A stretch of 64,000 nt of DNA from Vampirovibrionales bacterium (GCA_016712355.1 JADJRF010000005.1:682001-746000), one strand, 5' to 3'; positions 16,277 to 25,875 are shown, counted from the first letter of the stretch. The notes: generated by a model not told the origin, from the sequence alone. Translations and numbers: made by a program.

Positions 16277-16873
16277 TTACGAATTAGGCAAGCGTTTAGG
16301 GGGCAGCACTGAGGGTGAACGTCGGTTATCGTGCGTCTCAGAGGCGAGTGACGTTTTATCGTCTCGTATTAGCCGGCTCTGGAGGGAAGCGCTCCCGACG
16401 GGGGCGGCGGGCGCTTCCCAGTCTCGCTGAAAGAGCTCATTGAGCTCGTATGCCACGGCCTTGTAGCGATTTCCTTCCAGAACCATGCACTCGCCATCGG
16501 GCAAGAATTTGACCATGCGCTCGCGCTGCGGTTTTCGCCCTTCCACGCAATAGCGCATGTAGGCGTCAGCGATCTCAGCGCGGCTTCTCTCGGGAGCGTC
16601 GTCTCCCACAGGACGCTCGTCCTCCGGGTCGCAGTCGCTCCAGCGGCTTTCTTCGAGAAACCACTCGATGGCCAGATCCGCATCGCGCATCACCCAGGGC
16701 GCAGCAGGTTGCGTAATGGCGCGATAGGCGCTGCGCCGCTGCGGGGCGTTGAGACGCGTCATCGTCCAGTCATAGGCCCACGAGAAGAACCCCACCAGCG
16801 CCCAATAGCGCAGTTCGGCCAGTTTCTCGCGCAAGCGCGCGATGGCGCCGCCGCTGCTGAAAGATGCTTGCAT
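16277..16873 (-). CDS. Unknown protein, paralogue B of a tandem family
   Basis: 198 residues from an ATG with GGGGAG 7 nt upstream. Residues about 20-50 form a mildly hydrophobic helical region (ELRYWALVGFFSWAYDW). The block DLAIEWFLEESRWSD...EDER, then DAYMRY, then MVKFLPDGECMVLEGNRYKA and VAYEL (about residues 120-145), matches paralogue A in order and spacing. The tail is basic and Ser/Pro-rich. Function unknown. It sits between the flagellar hook operon terminator and paralogue A, on the same strand as both, with its own ribosome site. Confidence 0.75.
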   Translation of the reverse strand: MQASFSSGGAIARLREKLAELRYWALVGFFSWAYDWTMTRLNAPQRRSAYRAITQPAAPWVMRDADLAIEWFLEESRWSDCDPEDERPVGDDAPERSRAEIADAYMRYCVEGRKPQRERMVKFLPDGECMVLEGNRYKAVAYELNELFQRDWEAPAAPVGSASLQSRLIRDDKTSLASETHDNRRSPSVLPPKRLPNS

Positions 16874-16991
16874 ACCGCGTCTCCCCTCTTGCTGACAATC
16901 GCTCGGTGACTCTGCTGAATAGCGTAATGAGGTCTGCGGGTTTTGCAAGATTGCCCCTCGGTCCCTGCGTTACAAGGCGTTAACGGCGGGC

Positions 16992-17029
16992 AAAAAGCTG
17001 CGCGGGAAGCCGGTCAGACTTCCCGCGCA
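16992..17029 (-). terminator. Intrinsic terminator of the flagellar operon
   Basis: A perfect 11-bp stem (TGCGCGGGAAG / CTTCCCGCGCA), 9-nt loop, followed on the minus strand by GCTTTTTG, 26 bp after the flgE stop. Confidence 0.9.
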
Positions 17030-17054
17030 ACAGTGGGATGAAGGCGGAGAGACG

Positions 17055-18242
17055 TTAGACGATGTTGATGATAGCCTGTAACACTTCGCTTTGCGTTCGC
17101 ACCACGCGGCTGTTGGCTTCCAAGCCCCGCTGCGTGATGATCATGTTAGAGAACTGCCCCGCAAGGTCCACGTTCGACGTTTCCAGAGAGCCGCTGGTCA
17201 CGCCGCCCCGGTTGCCGGTGTTGGGCTGGCCAAAATACACCGTACCGGAGTTGGCCCCGGGCAGGAAGTTATTGCTGCCGTCGTACACCAGACCCGCCGG
17301 ATTGGTAACCGTGGCCGTCTGCACGTTGAGTTGCATCCCTTGCATCGCGACGCCGCCGGGCGGCGCGTTAAACACGTTGAAGCCGGTAATTTGATCCACA
17401 ATGCCGGAATCGGTTAAAGGCTGCGAAGACACGCCGTTTCCGTCGTTATCGGCGCCATACGTGCCGCCTTCTGCGGGCATGTGGATAATTTCGGTGCGCG
17501 TCGCCGAGGGATTGACCGGGTTAATCGTCCCCTGATCCACCCGAACAGTGATAATATCGCCGTTAGAATAGGTCGCAGAGATGGATCCGTTACGTCCCAC
17601 GCTGAAATTGACCAGACTGACGGTCGCGATGTTCTGCGACACGGTGCCCGCCGTCTGCTGTAGCGCGATGGTCGCCGCAGGCGTGCCAATCTGGGCGAAG
17701 TGCGTGCCAATGACGTTGGCGGTGGCGTTCATATCCTTAACGATCAGCATTTCTTGCGGAATGTTGACGTTGGTTTGCGTGGTCGGCAAGCTGCCGGACA
17801 GTTGGGCCGTCCCTCGCACGCGGTTACCCGCCGCCGTCACGAGATTGCCGTTGGAATCCAGGCTGAAGTTGCCGGCCCGCGTCAGATAGTAGGCCGTATT
17901 GCTGGTGCCCAGGTTGGGGTCAATGCGCTCGACCACGAAAAACCCGCTGCCGTTAATCATCAGGTCGGTCGATCGGCCCGTGTACTGGGTGCCGCCCTGG
18001 CTGAAGTCCACGGGGATGTCTTGTACCAGCGTCCCGTTACCGATCTGCTTGGGATTGGTGCCGCCCAGCGAGCCGTTGGGCGTCGTCCCGCCGGACAGCG
18101 TGTTGGAAAACACGGTGGCGAAGGTGACGTCGCTGGATTTGAAGCCGATCGTGTTGACGTTGGAAATGTTATTGGAAATCACGTTCAGGCGCGTCTGATT
18201 CGCCCGAATGCCTGAAACGGCTGAATATAGTCCTGCTGTCAT
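17055..18242 (-). CDS. flgE: Flagellar hook protein FlgE
   Basis: Structural subunit of the flagellar hook. 395 residues; ATG with GGAGG about 9 nt upstream. N-terminal rod-hook motif SAVSGIRANQTRLNVISNNISNVNTIGFK, then SQGGTQYTGRSTDLMINGSGFFVV (FlgE/F/G conserved region), and a C-terminal helix QFSNMIITQRGLEANSRVV...SEVLQAI. The middle domain is variable, as usual. Last gene of fliJ-fliK-flgD-flgE; the terminator follows. Confidence 0.97.
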   Translation of the reverse strand: MTAGLYSAVSGIRANQTRLNVISNNISNVNTIGFKSSDVTFATVFSNTLSGGTTPNGSLGGTNPKQIGNGTLVQDIPVDFSQGGTQYTGRSTDLMINGSGFFVVERIDPNLGTSNTAYYLTRAGNFSLDSNGNLVTAAGNRVRGTAQLSGSLPTTQTNVNIPQEMLIVKDMNATANVIGTHFAQIGTPAATIALQQTAGTVSQNIATVSLVNFSVGRNGSISATYSNGDIITVRVDQGTINPVNPSATRTEIIHMPAEGGTYGADNDGNGVSSQPLTDSGIVDQITGFNVFNAPPGGVAMQGMQLNVQTATVTNPAGLVYDGSNNFLPGANSGTVYFGQPNTGNRGGVTSGSLETSNVDLAGQFSNMIITQRGLEANSRVVRTQSEVLQAIINIV

Positions 18243-18292
18243 GAATGGGGTTCCTCCGGTCTCTCTCTCTGCCTGTTGGGGAATGTCACCGT

Positions 18293-18724
18293 CTAACTGG
18301 CGGCGTTGGCGTAGATTTGTTGAATTTGATCGACGGCGTACGCCTTGCCGCCTACGTTGATATTCACGCTGTCGGCGCTGATTTTGACGCTATCGACCCG
18401 TCCGCGAATGAGCGAGCCGTCGGTCGCCTTGATATCCACGGTGCGTCCCACCAACGAGCCCGCTTGTCCAAGCAGGTTGGAGGACTTCATCACGCTGAGC
18501 ATCTGGTCGGTTTTTTCCAGCTGGGCGAATTGCGCCTGTTGCGAGATGAATTGCGCGTCTTCAATAGGGTTCATCGGATCCTGATGGGTCAATTGCGCCA
18601 TCAGAAGCTTCATAAACGCGTTGCTGTCCAGCTTGCCGGTGCCGACGTTGCCGCGCCCCTGCTGGTATTGCATGCGCGTGGTGTCGGTCTGGAGCTGTCT
18701 GATAATGTTTTGAACGTTGACCAC
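18293..18724 (-). CDS. flgD: Flagellar hook capping protein FlgD
   Basis: Scaffold needed for hook polymerisation. 143 residues from a GTG with GGAGG 8 nt upstream. N-terminal domain is typical: DSNAFMKLLMAQLTHQDPMNP, then FISQQAQFAQLEKTDQM. The rest is short: GRTVDIKATDG and a strand region, without the full Ig/tudor-like C-terminal fold of larger FlgD proteins, as also seen in Firmicutes and some other short FlgD. Lies between fliK and flgE. Confidence 0.94.
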   Translation of the reverse strand: MVNVQNIIRQLQTDTTRMQYQQGRGNVGTGKLDSNAFMKLLMAQLTHQDPMNPIEDAQFISQQAQFAQLEKTDQMLSVMKSSNLLGQAGSLVGRTVDIKATDGSLIRGRVDSVKISADSVNINVGGKAYAVDQIQQIYANAAS

Positions 18725-18799
18725 AAGGGGTTCCTCCCAATTAACCGATTTGAATGTCTGACTGATTTATTTCTCTCTCTTTCTTTAAGAAAATTTCTA

Positions 18800-21289
18800 T
18801 CAGGCCAATACGCTGACGCGCCCCGAAACGCGGGTGGCCGCCAGAGGGTCGGCGTCGCGACGCCCGTCGCCGAGAAAACGCTCAGCCGCATGGGTCGCCT
18901 CTGAACGCGATGGGGCGTCAGGGCGCGCATTGCCGTGAAAAGCGCGCGCATCGTGCTGGCGAGAGCCGCCATGGCCTTGCTGTTGAGACTGTTGTTGCCA
19001 GGCTGCGCTAAACGCCTCATCGCGGCGACCCCCATGAGCGCCGCCTGAGCCGTCAGACAGACTGGACTGGGCGGACTGACCCTGAGACGTCCATTGCCCC
19101 GACTGTCCGGATTGCCCGAAATCGAAACGCGCGCCCTGCCCGTCGGCGCTGGCGCTGACCGCGCGGCTGTGGCAGGCCACCTGAATCCGATCGACCCGCA
19201 CGCCCTGGCTTTCAATCGATCGGCGCAGCGCGTCTACGTCTTGCAACAGCGCCTCACGCGCTTGTTCAGTGACGGTTTCCAGGCGAACGGTGACGCCATG
19301 GCGTCCGCTGGCGCTGAGCTGCGCCCGCACCTCGCCCAACGATTCGGGCTTCAGTTGCAGAATCACTTCTTTACGGCCCGACGCCATGGCGTCCTTCAGA
19401 TGCGGGGCGGCTTGGGCGGCAGCGGAAGCGTGCGTCGACCCAGCGCTTTCAATCGTTACAGCGCCGGAAGCCGCATGAACGCTCGATCCGCTGGCGGCGA
19501 CGGACAGCGACGGCGCTGGCGACAGCGACGGCGGGGTCGATTCTGGCCCAGAAACTTCACGGGAAGACACGTCCAGAGAAGATGCGCGAGCAGCGTCGCC
19601 CGACAGGCCTTCAAACGCTTTATGCGCCGATTTTTCAGATGACGAAAGCGTTTCCTGAGAATGGGCCGAGGTGGAAAGCGACGCATAAGACGAGGGCGGC
19701 GCTTTGGAGACGTTGACAGAAACGACCGGCGCGGGCGCCGCCTGTTCCGGCGCGGAGGACGAGACCCGTGCGGCGTTGGCATCCGGCGCAGACGCGGGAG
19801 TCCCTGTCTCCTTCAGAGCCAGCCCCAATTCAGGCGGCGGCGTTTTCGCCAGCGTTTGATCCTGGATTTGCTGAACCTGTGCGGTCGCCCTTTGCGCCGT
19901 CAGCGCAGGAGAAAGCGCCTGTGTCGGCTGCTGAGGCGGCGTCAGCCGCTCAGCGCCGGGGGCAGAGGGCGCCATCATGCCAGAGTCGGAGGCGACTGAT
20001 TTTGAAGGAGACGATTGCCATGGGGTTGGCGCGCTCTCAGCCGTCGCCTGGAGGCTGTCGGACGCAGGGCCGCTCAGCGACAAATCGCCTGTCAGTACGG
20101 GGGCATCCGCCTGTGCGGCGGCGAAAGCGTTCGTCACCGCCGAAGTCTGGCTGGCATGCGTCTGGGCGATGACTTGTTGCGCGATGGCGATCCCGGGCGG
20201 CAGGGGAGACGCGAGGGACTGCAAGCGCGCCGCCGCCGCGCGATCCAGACCGGGCGGAACATCGGGAATGGACGTTTCGCGAATGGACGTTTCCGGAGTC
20301 GAGCTGGGAGCGCGACTCGATCGAGGCGACCCAACAGAGGCCGACTCAGGCGATGGCCCCGCTGTCTGCGTCGCGAACGCCGCAGGCGTAACGGGCGAGG
20401 CGATGGGCGCGATTACCGGGACAGACGCTTGCGGCGTCGAAACGATTGCTGGATGCGCCGGAGGATTGGGCGTCGCGGGCGGCGTTTTTTCAGGCGCAGG
20501 CGCGGGGGACTCATTGCCGACAACCGGCAAAGCGCCATCCGAGACGGGATCTGACGGCTGAGAAGCAGGCGCGTCGCCTTGTACAGCGCGCTTTTCAACA
20601 GATTTTTCAGCGGGTTTTTCAGCGAATTTCTCAGGGCGGATGTCTCCCGCCGTTTCATCGGGCGCGGCGGCTTCCCGCGTTTGGACATTTGTCACGGGCG
20701 CGTGTTCAGAGGCCGCGTGCGGCGACTGCTCACGCGTCACGCCTGGCAGGTCGGGCGCAGCGCTTACCTGCGCATCAGGAATCGCCTGAGATGTCGGCGC
20801 CGTTGCCGGCATCACGGCCAGCGCAGCCGGATCGTGAGCGCCGCAGGCGATCGTTGGCGCAGGCGCGGCATTCAGTCCCGCCGTCGTCTCAGAAGCGGCG
20901 TTTTCGGGAGGCGGCGGCGTCGAAACAGCCACCGGCCCCGGCGTCAGCGCAAGGAGCGAAGCGCTAATGGAAAGCGCCAGCGCAGGACGCGCCGTGAGCG
21001 GCGAGCCGTTAATCGGGGCGAGCGCTTGAATCGGCGTCTCGCCGGGCGTTACGGGATCCATGATCGTCTGCGAGGCGTCTTTTGACATCGCCGCAACGGG
21101 CGTTTCAGCGGCGGTGAGCGCAGCCGGCGCGCTGAGCGTCGCCGGGGGCGTCAATAGCTTTTGCAGCAAGCCGTCAAAAACTTGCGCCAAGGCCTGCGTC
21201 TCGCCGCCAGCGGGCGCGGCGGCGGCGTCAGAGGCGAGCCCTCCCCCCAAGGCGGGAAGCGGCGGCAGTTGCGCGTCGATGGGCGTCAT
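18800..21289 (-). CDS. fliK: Flagellar hook-length control protein FliK
   Basis: About 829 residues. Very long Ala/Pro/Ser-rich low-complexity N-terminal and middle region, as expected of the FliK ruler. The conserved C-terminal switch domain appears at about residues 640-715: VILQLKPESLGEVRAQLSASG, then VTVRLETVTEQAREALLQDVDALRRSIESQGVRVDRIQV. The final 100 residues are Gln/Ser/Gly-rich. FliK sets hook length and switches export specificity. A short tandem repeat (ETSIRETSIP) is encoded near 20265-20295. An AGGGGA lies 13 nt before the ATG and 10 nt before a TTG at 21292. Confidence 0.88.
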   Translation of the reverse strand: MTPIDAQLPPLPALGGGLASDAAAAPAGGETQALAQVFDGLLQKLLTPPATLSAPAALTAAETPVAAMSKDASQTIMDPVTPGETPIQALAPINGSPLTARPALALSISASLLALTPGPVAVSTPPPPENAASETTAGLNAAPAPTIACGAHDPAALAVMPATAPTSQAIPDAQVSAAPDLPGVTREQSPHAASEHAPVTNVQTREAAAPDETAGDIRPEKFAEKPAEKSVEKRAVQGDAPASQPSDPVSDGALPVVGNESPAPAPEKTPPATPNPPAHPAIVSTPQASVPVIAPIASPVTPAAFATQTAGPSPESASVGSPRSSRAPSSTPETSIRETSIPDVPPGLDRAAAARLQSLASPLPPGIAIAQQVIAQTHASQTSAVTNAFAAAQADAPVLTGDLSLSGPASDSLQATAESAPTPWQSSPSKSVASDSGMMAPSAPGAERLTPPQQPTQALSPALTAQRATAQVQQIQDQTLAKTPPPELGLALKETGTPASAPDANAARVSSSAPEQAAPAPVVSVNVSKAPPSSYASLSTSAHSQETLSSSEKSAHKAFEGLSGDAARASSLDVSSREVSGPESTPPSLSPAPSLSVAASGSSVHAASGAVTIESAGSTHASAAAQAAPHLKDAMASGRKEVILQLKPESLGEVRAQLSASGRHGVTVRLETVTEQAREALLQDVDALRRSIESQGVRVDRIQVACHSRAVSASADGQGARFDFGQSGQSGQWTSQGQSAQSSLSDGSGGAHGGRRDEAFSAAWQQQSQQQGHGGSRQHDARAFHGNARPDAPSRSEATHAAERFLGDGRRDADPLAATRVSGRVSVLA

Positions 21290-21342
21290 CAAGCCTGCAA
21301 TATCCCCTATTCTCTGACTCTGAATCCCCTGCGGATCGCCGC

Positions 21343-21792
21343 TTACGTGCGGGCGAGTCGCAATAACGTCATTTCCGACAGAAATTTCTCTTCTTCTTTG
21401 AGTAAAAAGGCGTTAAGCCGTTTGGCCTGCTTGTCCTTGAGCAATTCGAGCGATTTTTTGCGGATCATGGCGGCTTTGAGTTCTTCGCGAACGGCGTCGA
21501 GTCGTTTTTCCTGCTCGGCCAGATCGCGCTGACGATCGCCGCGCTGGGTCTTCATCCGCGCCAGATAACCGCTGAAATTCTCCGAAGACGCCATCGGCAA
21601 CAGGCCTTCTTCGGACAGGCGGCGGTAATCGACATAGGAGGTTTCAATGGCCGCATCGATTTCAGCGATGCGCCCGAGAATCTTCAAACGGCGCGATTCT
21701 TCCGCCGCCACACGGTGCTGGACGTCTTCCAGCTCGCGGGCGCGAAAGTCCAGCGCGCTTTGCAGCCTGAATTGAAATGGTCGCGTCGAAAT
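21343..21792 (-). CDS. fliJ: Flagellar export chaperone FliJ, probable AUU or AUC start
   Basis: Cytoplasmic coiled-coil protein of the flagellar export apparatus; links the FliI ATPase to FlhA. The ordinary start would be a GTG at 21711 (122 residues), but the frame continues upstream with PFQFRLQSALDFRARELEDVQ, which is the FliJ N-terminal signature (FxxRLQxLLxxR). The extension has no ATG, GTG or TTG. An ATT at 21790-21792 is 8 nt after AAGGGG and gives 149 residues, close to the 147 usual for FliJ; an ATC precedes it at 21793-21795. The chain is almost all charged helix. First gene of the hook cluster; fliI is not adjacent. Confidence 0.78.
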   Translation of the reverse strand: MSTRPFQFRLQSALDFRARELEDVQHRVAAEESRRLKILGRIAEIDAAIETSYVDYRRLSEEGLLPMASSENFSGYLARMKTQRGDRQRDLAEQEKRLDAVREELKAAMIRKKSLELLKDKQAKRLNAFLLKEEEKFLSEMTLLRLART

Positions 21793-22125
21793 GATCGCAT
21801 CCCCTTCGCTTCGCGTCTGATCAGGCGTCGCCCCGATGGGCGCGCGTTTTTCAAGACAAGTGGTTTTTCTCTCTCTGTGGCGTCATGTTTAGCGTAGCGC
21901 GCCGCGCCCGCTCTGGCCTCGTTCAGTCGGTGGATTCCATGAGAAGCAGGGGGCAGAACGGGCCTCGTCCTGCGTCCTGCCTTTGTGACAGCCTTCTGCC
22001 AAGCCTTCGCCCGCGACGACCCGGGTATGGTCGCGCAATCCCCTCTTACCCGGCGTTTTAGTTGTCAGCACGCCCCCTGTTTTCAAACCCCTCACAAAGA
22101 TGCTATATCAAGAGGAAGATCCGCC

Positions 22126-23964
22126 ATGTCCCCGTCAACCGTTTTGGAGCCGCCCGTGACGCTTTCCGCCGCTTTTACCCCCCGCACCCGCTTTTGCGGC
22201 GATGTTGACGCCAGCGTCGAGGGGCAAACGATTACCGTCAACGGCTGGGTGCAGGTCAGCCGGGATTTAGGCGGCATCATCTTTATTGAAGTGCGCGATC
22301 GCAGCGGTCTGCTGCAAGTGGTTGCCGATCCCTCGCGGAATCCCGAAGCGCACCGCGCCTTCAGCGGCCTGCGCAGCGAAGACGTGGTCTCCATCAGCGG
22401 ACCGGTCACGCGGCGCCCTGCAGACACCGTCAATGCGGCGCTTGCATCCGGTGAGGTCGAGGTCTATCCCGAGCGCGTGGAAATCATCAACCGCGCCAAG
22501 CCCCTGCCGTTTCAAATCGACGATGAGGCCGACGCCGTCGATGAGCAATTGCGCCTGAAGTACCGCTACCTGGATTTACGCCGCCCGAAAATGCATCGCG
22601 CCATGCGCCTGCGCCATGAGCTGGCCCAGGCCGTGCGCCGCACCCTCAACGCTGCGGGATTTCTGGAGCTGGAAACGCCCATTCTGATTAAAGCCACGCC
22701 TGAGGGCGCGCGCGATTATCTGGTGCCCAGCCGCGTGCATGCGGGTTCGTGCTACGCCTTACCGCAGTCGCCGCAAATCTTCAAGCAGTTGTTTATGCTG
22801 GCGGGCATGGAGCGCTATTACCAGATTGCGCGCTGCTTTCGCGACGAAGACCTGCGCGCAGACCGTCAGCCGGAATTCACGCAGATTGATATCGAAATGG
22901 CCTTCGTCACGCAGGAAGACGTCCTGACGCTGGTAGAATCGCTGGCGCGCGAGATGTTTGCCGTTGCGGGCGTGTCCGTATCCCTGCCGCTACCGCGCAT
23001 GTCGTGGCATGACGCCATGGGCCGCTTCGGCTCGGACAAACCCGACTTGCGCTATGAGCTGGAATTTGTCGACCTGACCGACGTGTTTGTCGCCAGCGAT
23101 TTCACCGCCTTTCGCGCGCCCGCGCAATCGGGCGGCGCCGTCAAAGCCCTGCGCGTCGCTGGCGCCGCCGACTACAGCCGCAAAGAGCTGGATGACTTGC
23201 AGGATCAGGCCCGCGCCTTTGGCGCCAAAGGTCTGGCCTATATCGTGTATGCCGCCGAAGGGCTCAAGTCGCCCATCCTCAAATATATGAGCGACGCCGA
23301 AAAGGCCGCCATTACTGAGCGAACCGGCGCGCAAACCGGCGATGTCGTCTTCTTTATGGCCGACGCCTTCGTCAAAGCCTGTGCGACGCTGGGCCGTTTT
23401 CGCGAACACTTTGCCCGTCGCCACAATCTGATCGACCCTAATCGCCATGAACTGCTGTGGGTCGTGGATTTCCCCATGTTTGACGTGGATGACGAGGGCC
23501 GCCTGTCGCCCAATCACCACCCGTTCACCTCGCCGCGCGTCGAAGATGCCGCCCTGCTTGAAAGCGCGCCGCAAACGGCGCTGGCCCAAGGCTACGATCT
23601 GGTCTATAACGGCAACGAAATCGGCGGCGGGTCCATTCGGATTCACCAGCGCGAGCTTCAGGCCCAGATTTTCCGCCTGCTGGGGCTCAGCGAAGAAGAA
23701 GCCCGCCAGAAGTTTGGCTTTCTGCTGGAAGCCTTCGAGTACGGCGCGCCGCCTCATGGCGGCCTGGCGCTCGGGTTTGACCGAATCGCCGCGTTGTTGT
23801 CCGGCGCTGATAGCATTCGCGACGTCATTGCCTTTCCTAAAACCAACAATGCCGCTTGTCCGCTCACCGACGCGCCCTCTGAGCCCAGCGCCCAGCAATT
23901 GCGAGAACTGCACATGCAGTGGGCCCCGACGCCGGCCAAGACCCCGAGCAAATCCAAAGCCTAG
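22126..23964 (+). CDS. aspS: Aspartyl-tRNA synthetase
   Basis: Class II synthetase for tRNA-Asp (or also tRNA-Asn in organisms without AsnS). 612 residues from ATG with AGAGGA about 9 nt upstream; the frame opens earlier at 21985 but that part looks non-coding. OB-fold anticodon domain (VNGWVQVSRDLGGIIFIEVRDRSG), motif 1 around FLELETPIL, motif 2 QIARCFRDEDLRADRQPEFTQID, the bacterial GAD insertion (about residues 310-430) and motif 3 GLALGFDRI. The bacterial-type GAD domain is present. Confidence 0.98.
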   Translation: MSPSTVLEPPVTLSAAFTPRTRFCGDVDASVEGQTITVNGWVQVSRDLGGIIFIEVRDRSGLLQVVADPSRNPEAHRAFSGLRSEDVVSISGPVTRRPADTVNAALASGEVEVYPERVEIINRAKPLPFQIDDEADAVDEQLRLKYRYLDLRRPKMHRAMRLRHELAQAVRRTLNAAGFLELETPILIKATPEGARDYLVPSRVHAGSCYALPQSPQIFKQLFMLAGMERYYQIARCFRDEDLRADRQPEFTQIDIEMAFVTQEDVLTLVESLAREMFAVAGVSVSLPLPRMSWHDAMGRFGSDKPDLRYELEFVDLTDVFVASDFTAFRAPAQSGGAVKALRVAGAADYSRKELDDLQDQARAFGAKGLAYIVYAAEGLKSPILKYMSDAEKAAITERTGAQTGDVVFFMADAFVKACATLGRFREHFARRHNLIDPNRHELLWVVDFPMFDVDDEGRLSPNHHPFTSPRVEDAALLESAPQTALAQGYDLVYNGNEIGGGSIRIHQRELQAQIFRLLGLSEEEARQKFGFLLEAFEYGAPPHGGLALGFDRIAALLSGADSIRDVIAFPKTNNAACPLTDAPSEPSAQQLRELHMQWAPTPAKTPSKSKA

Positions 23965-24325
23965 GGCGCGCGCGTTTTTTCGCCCGAAAAACCACTTTGA
24001 ATCTGCGCGACGGGAGGGTTCAGCGCGCTTGTTTCGCGTGGGCGCGCCGAGATTCGATGAGGCCCTCGTCGCGAGCTGACGCCGTTTTTTGTTAATTTAT
24101 TGTTACTGAAAAATCCAGGGACCTGCGTATGGTTTCAGTAGCGAAGCGAGACGCCCCCTGGCGTTAAAAAATGTAACAGAGCGGGCGATTTTCTAAAGCT
24201 TTGCGCGGGCTCGTCGATAGCTCACCGTGTCACAGCGTTGATGTTATCACCTGCATCCATTCACCCAGTGGTTTAACGAGGCGTTGATAGAAGAGGGGGA
24301 ACCGTCTGTGTTCCGGGAAGTGGTC
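23965..24325. other. Intergenic region between aspS and the TPR gene
   Basis: No gene seen. It contains an AT-rich patch with TTATTGTTACTG (24099-24109 area) and AAAAAATGTAACAGAG at 24166-24180, resembling TGTAAC elements in two other intergenic regions. A weak GGGCG/CGCCC hairpin follows aspS. The promoter of the TPR gene is expected here but I cannot place a good -10. Confidence 0.4.
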
Positions 24326-25870
24326 ATGAGCTGGAATTTAACAGGTAACCGGTCTGCGAAAGCCGCTCAGGCGCGCTCGCTGTCCGACGAACTCACTTGT
24401 CAGGCTGAAGCCTTGATACGCCAATCGGCGCATCCCAGACAAGGCGACAATTTGCAGTATCGCGCCATGGATTTACTCGCTCAGGCGCTGGAGCATGAAC
24501 CCGATCATGCGCGCGCGCTGGCCCTGCTGGCCCGCGTCAACCTCGATCGCGCCCGCTTTGACAAAGCCCGCTCGCTGGCCTTCAAGTCGCTCTCATTCGA
24601 GCCCCAGCAAGCCGCTGCGCCGCTGACGCTGACGCGCATCGCGCTGTTTCAACGCAATGCGGGCGAAGCCCGGCAATGGGGCTGGCAAGCCTTGCGCTTC
24701 AGCAAAACGCTGGGCGACACGCACATGGCCTTGCGGCTGTTGGCCCGCGCCTATGACGTCCGAACGCCCGCGACCTTTCTCATGGCGTTTCTGTTGTGGG
24801 GAGCCGCCTTCTGCGCTGGGCTGGCGGCAGGCATAGGAAGCATGCGCGAACTGCCCGGCGTCTGGGGCCCCCTGCTGCTGGCAGGATTCCAGGCGCTGAG
24901 CGCGCGGTTTCATCATGACGACGACGCCGAGAGGGTCGTTTGGCAATCCCTGCACGAACGCTTCCCCGGTCTCAACGGCGTGCAGATTCGTCTGGCCGAC
25001 TTATGCGCGACGCGCGGCATGCTCGACGAGGCGCAATACTGGTATCGTCGCGTCCTTAAACGCAATCCGCTGAGCGCGCTGGCCTGTGATCGGCTCGCGA
25101 CCCTTTTTGAGGCGACGGATCGCCATGAAGACGCCATCGCCCTGCTGGAGCATCTGCTGACGCTCGCCCCGCAGCGCGCCGACGCGTATCGCCGTCTCGG
25201 CGATCTGTACGCCGCGCTGGGCGATCTCGAACAGGCCAGCGGCTATTATCAAACGTTTTTACGCTCGCAGGCGCATCCGCGCGATCGCGCACTGCAAGCC
25301 GTGAATCTGGCGCATTTGTATCACGACCTGCTTGATAATCCGCAGGCGGCGCAACTGGCCATGCTCAGCGCCATTGCCGCCGAACCGCGGCAGACGGATC
25401 ACTATTTGCAACTGGGCGCTTACTATTACGAAGCAGGTCAGTTCGCCGATGCCGAACGCGTGTACGCCGACGCCCTGCGGTTGGAGCCCGACAACCTGCA
25501 AGCGCTGGCGTGTCTGGGATACTTCAAGTGGCAGACCGGCGAGATTGACGCCGCCGTCGACTACTATCTACGCGCCATCGACCGCGATCCCTCATACGAT
25601 ATCGCCTATAACAATCTCGGCGTGATTTATCTGGATCATCTGGGTCGCGTGCGCGATGCCATGGCGCTGTTTGAGCGCGCCATCGGGTTGAATTCCGGGT
25701 ACGCGCTGGCATTCTATAATCTGGGACGCGCCCATCGCTTTATGGGTGAGCGCGAACGGGCTGTTCGCTGCTTTGAACGCGCTCGCCAAGTCAACGACGT
25801 GACCGGCGAACTCGACGACTCGCAGCTCGACACGCTGATTCACGCGCTGTCACAAGCCGTCGAAGGCTGA
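24326..25870 (+). CDS. TPR-repeat membrane protein
   Basis: 514 residues. N-terminal TPR-like helices (about 40-140), then two hydrophobic segments (FLMAFLLWGAAFCAGLAAGIG at about 160-180 and GPLLLAGFQALSA at about 190-205), then at least six TPR repeats to the end (such as ADAYRRLGDLYAALGDLEQASGYY and AIAYNNLGVIYLDHLGRVRDAM-type units). TPRs mediate protein contacts; the partner is unknown. I prefer ATG 24326; a TTG 42 nt upstream is also open. It converges with secA at a distance of 5 bp. Confidence 0.85.
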   Translation: MSWNLTGNRSAKAAQARSLSDELTCQAEALIRQSAHPRQGDNLQYRAMDLLAQALEHEPDHARALALLARVNLDRARFDKARSLAFKSLSFEPQQAAAPLTLTRIALFQRNAGEARQWGWQALRFSKTLGDTHMALRLLARAYDVRTPATFLMAFLLWGAAFCAGLAAGIGSMRELPGVWGPLLLAGFQALSARFHHDDDAERVVWQSLHERFPGLNGVQIRLADLCATRGMLDEAQYWYRRVLKRNPLSALACDRLATLFEATDRHEDAIALLEHLLTLAPQRADAYRRLGDLYAALGDLEQASGYYQTFLRSQAHPRDRALQAVNLAHLYHDLLDNPQAAQLAMLSAIAAEPRQTDHYLQLGAYYYEAGQFADAERVYADALRLEPDNLQALACLGYFKWQTGEIDAAVDYYLRAIDRDPSYDIAYNNLGVIYLDHLGRVRDAMALFERAIGLNSGYALAFYNLGRAHRFMGERERAVRCFERARQVNDVTGELDDSQLDTLIHALSQAVEG

Positions 25871-25875
25871 TGCGC

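Noticed and set aside
2533..21900. TAGCGTAGCGC shared at 2533-2543 and 21890-21900
   Set aside because: An 11-mer rich in GC may occur by chance twice in 64 kb; spacing to the genes differs.
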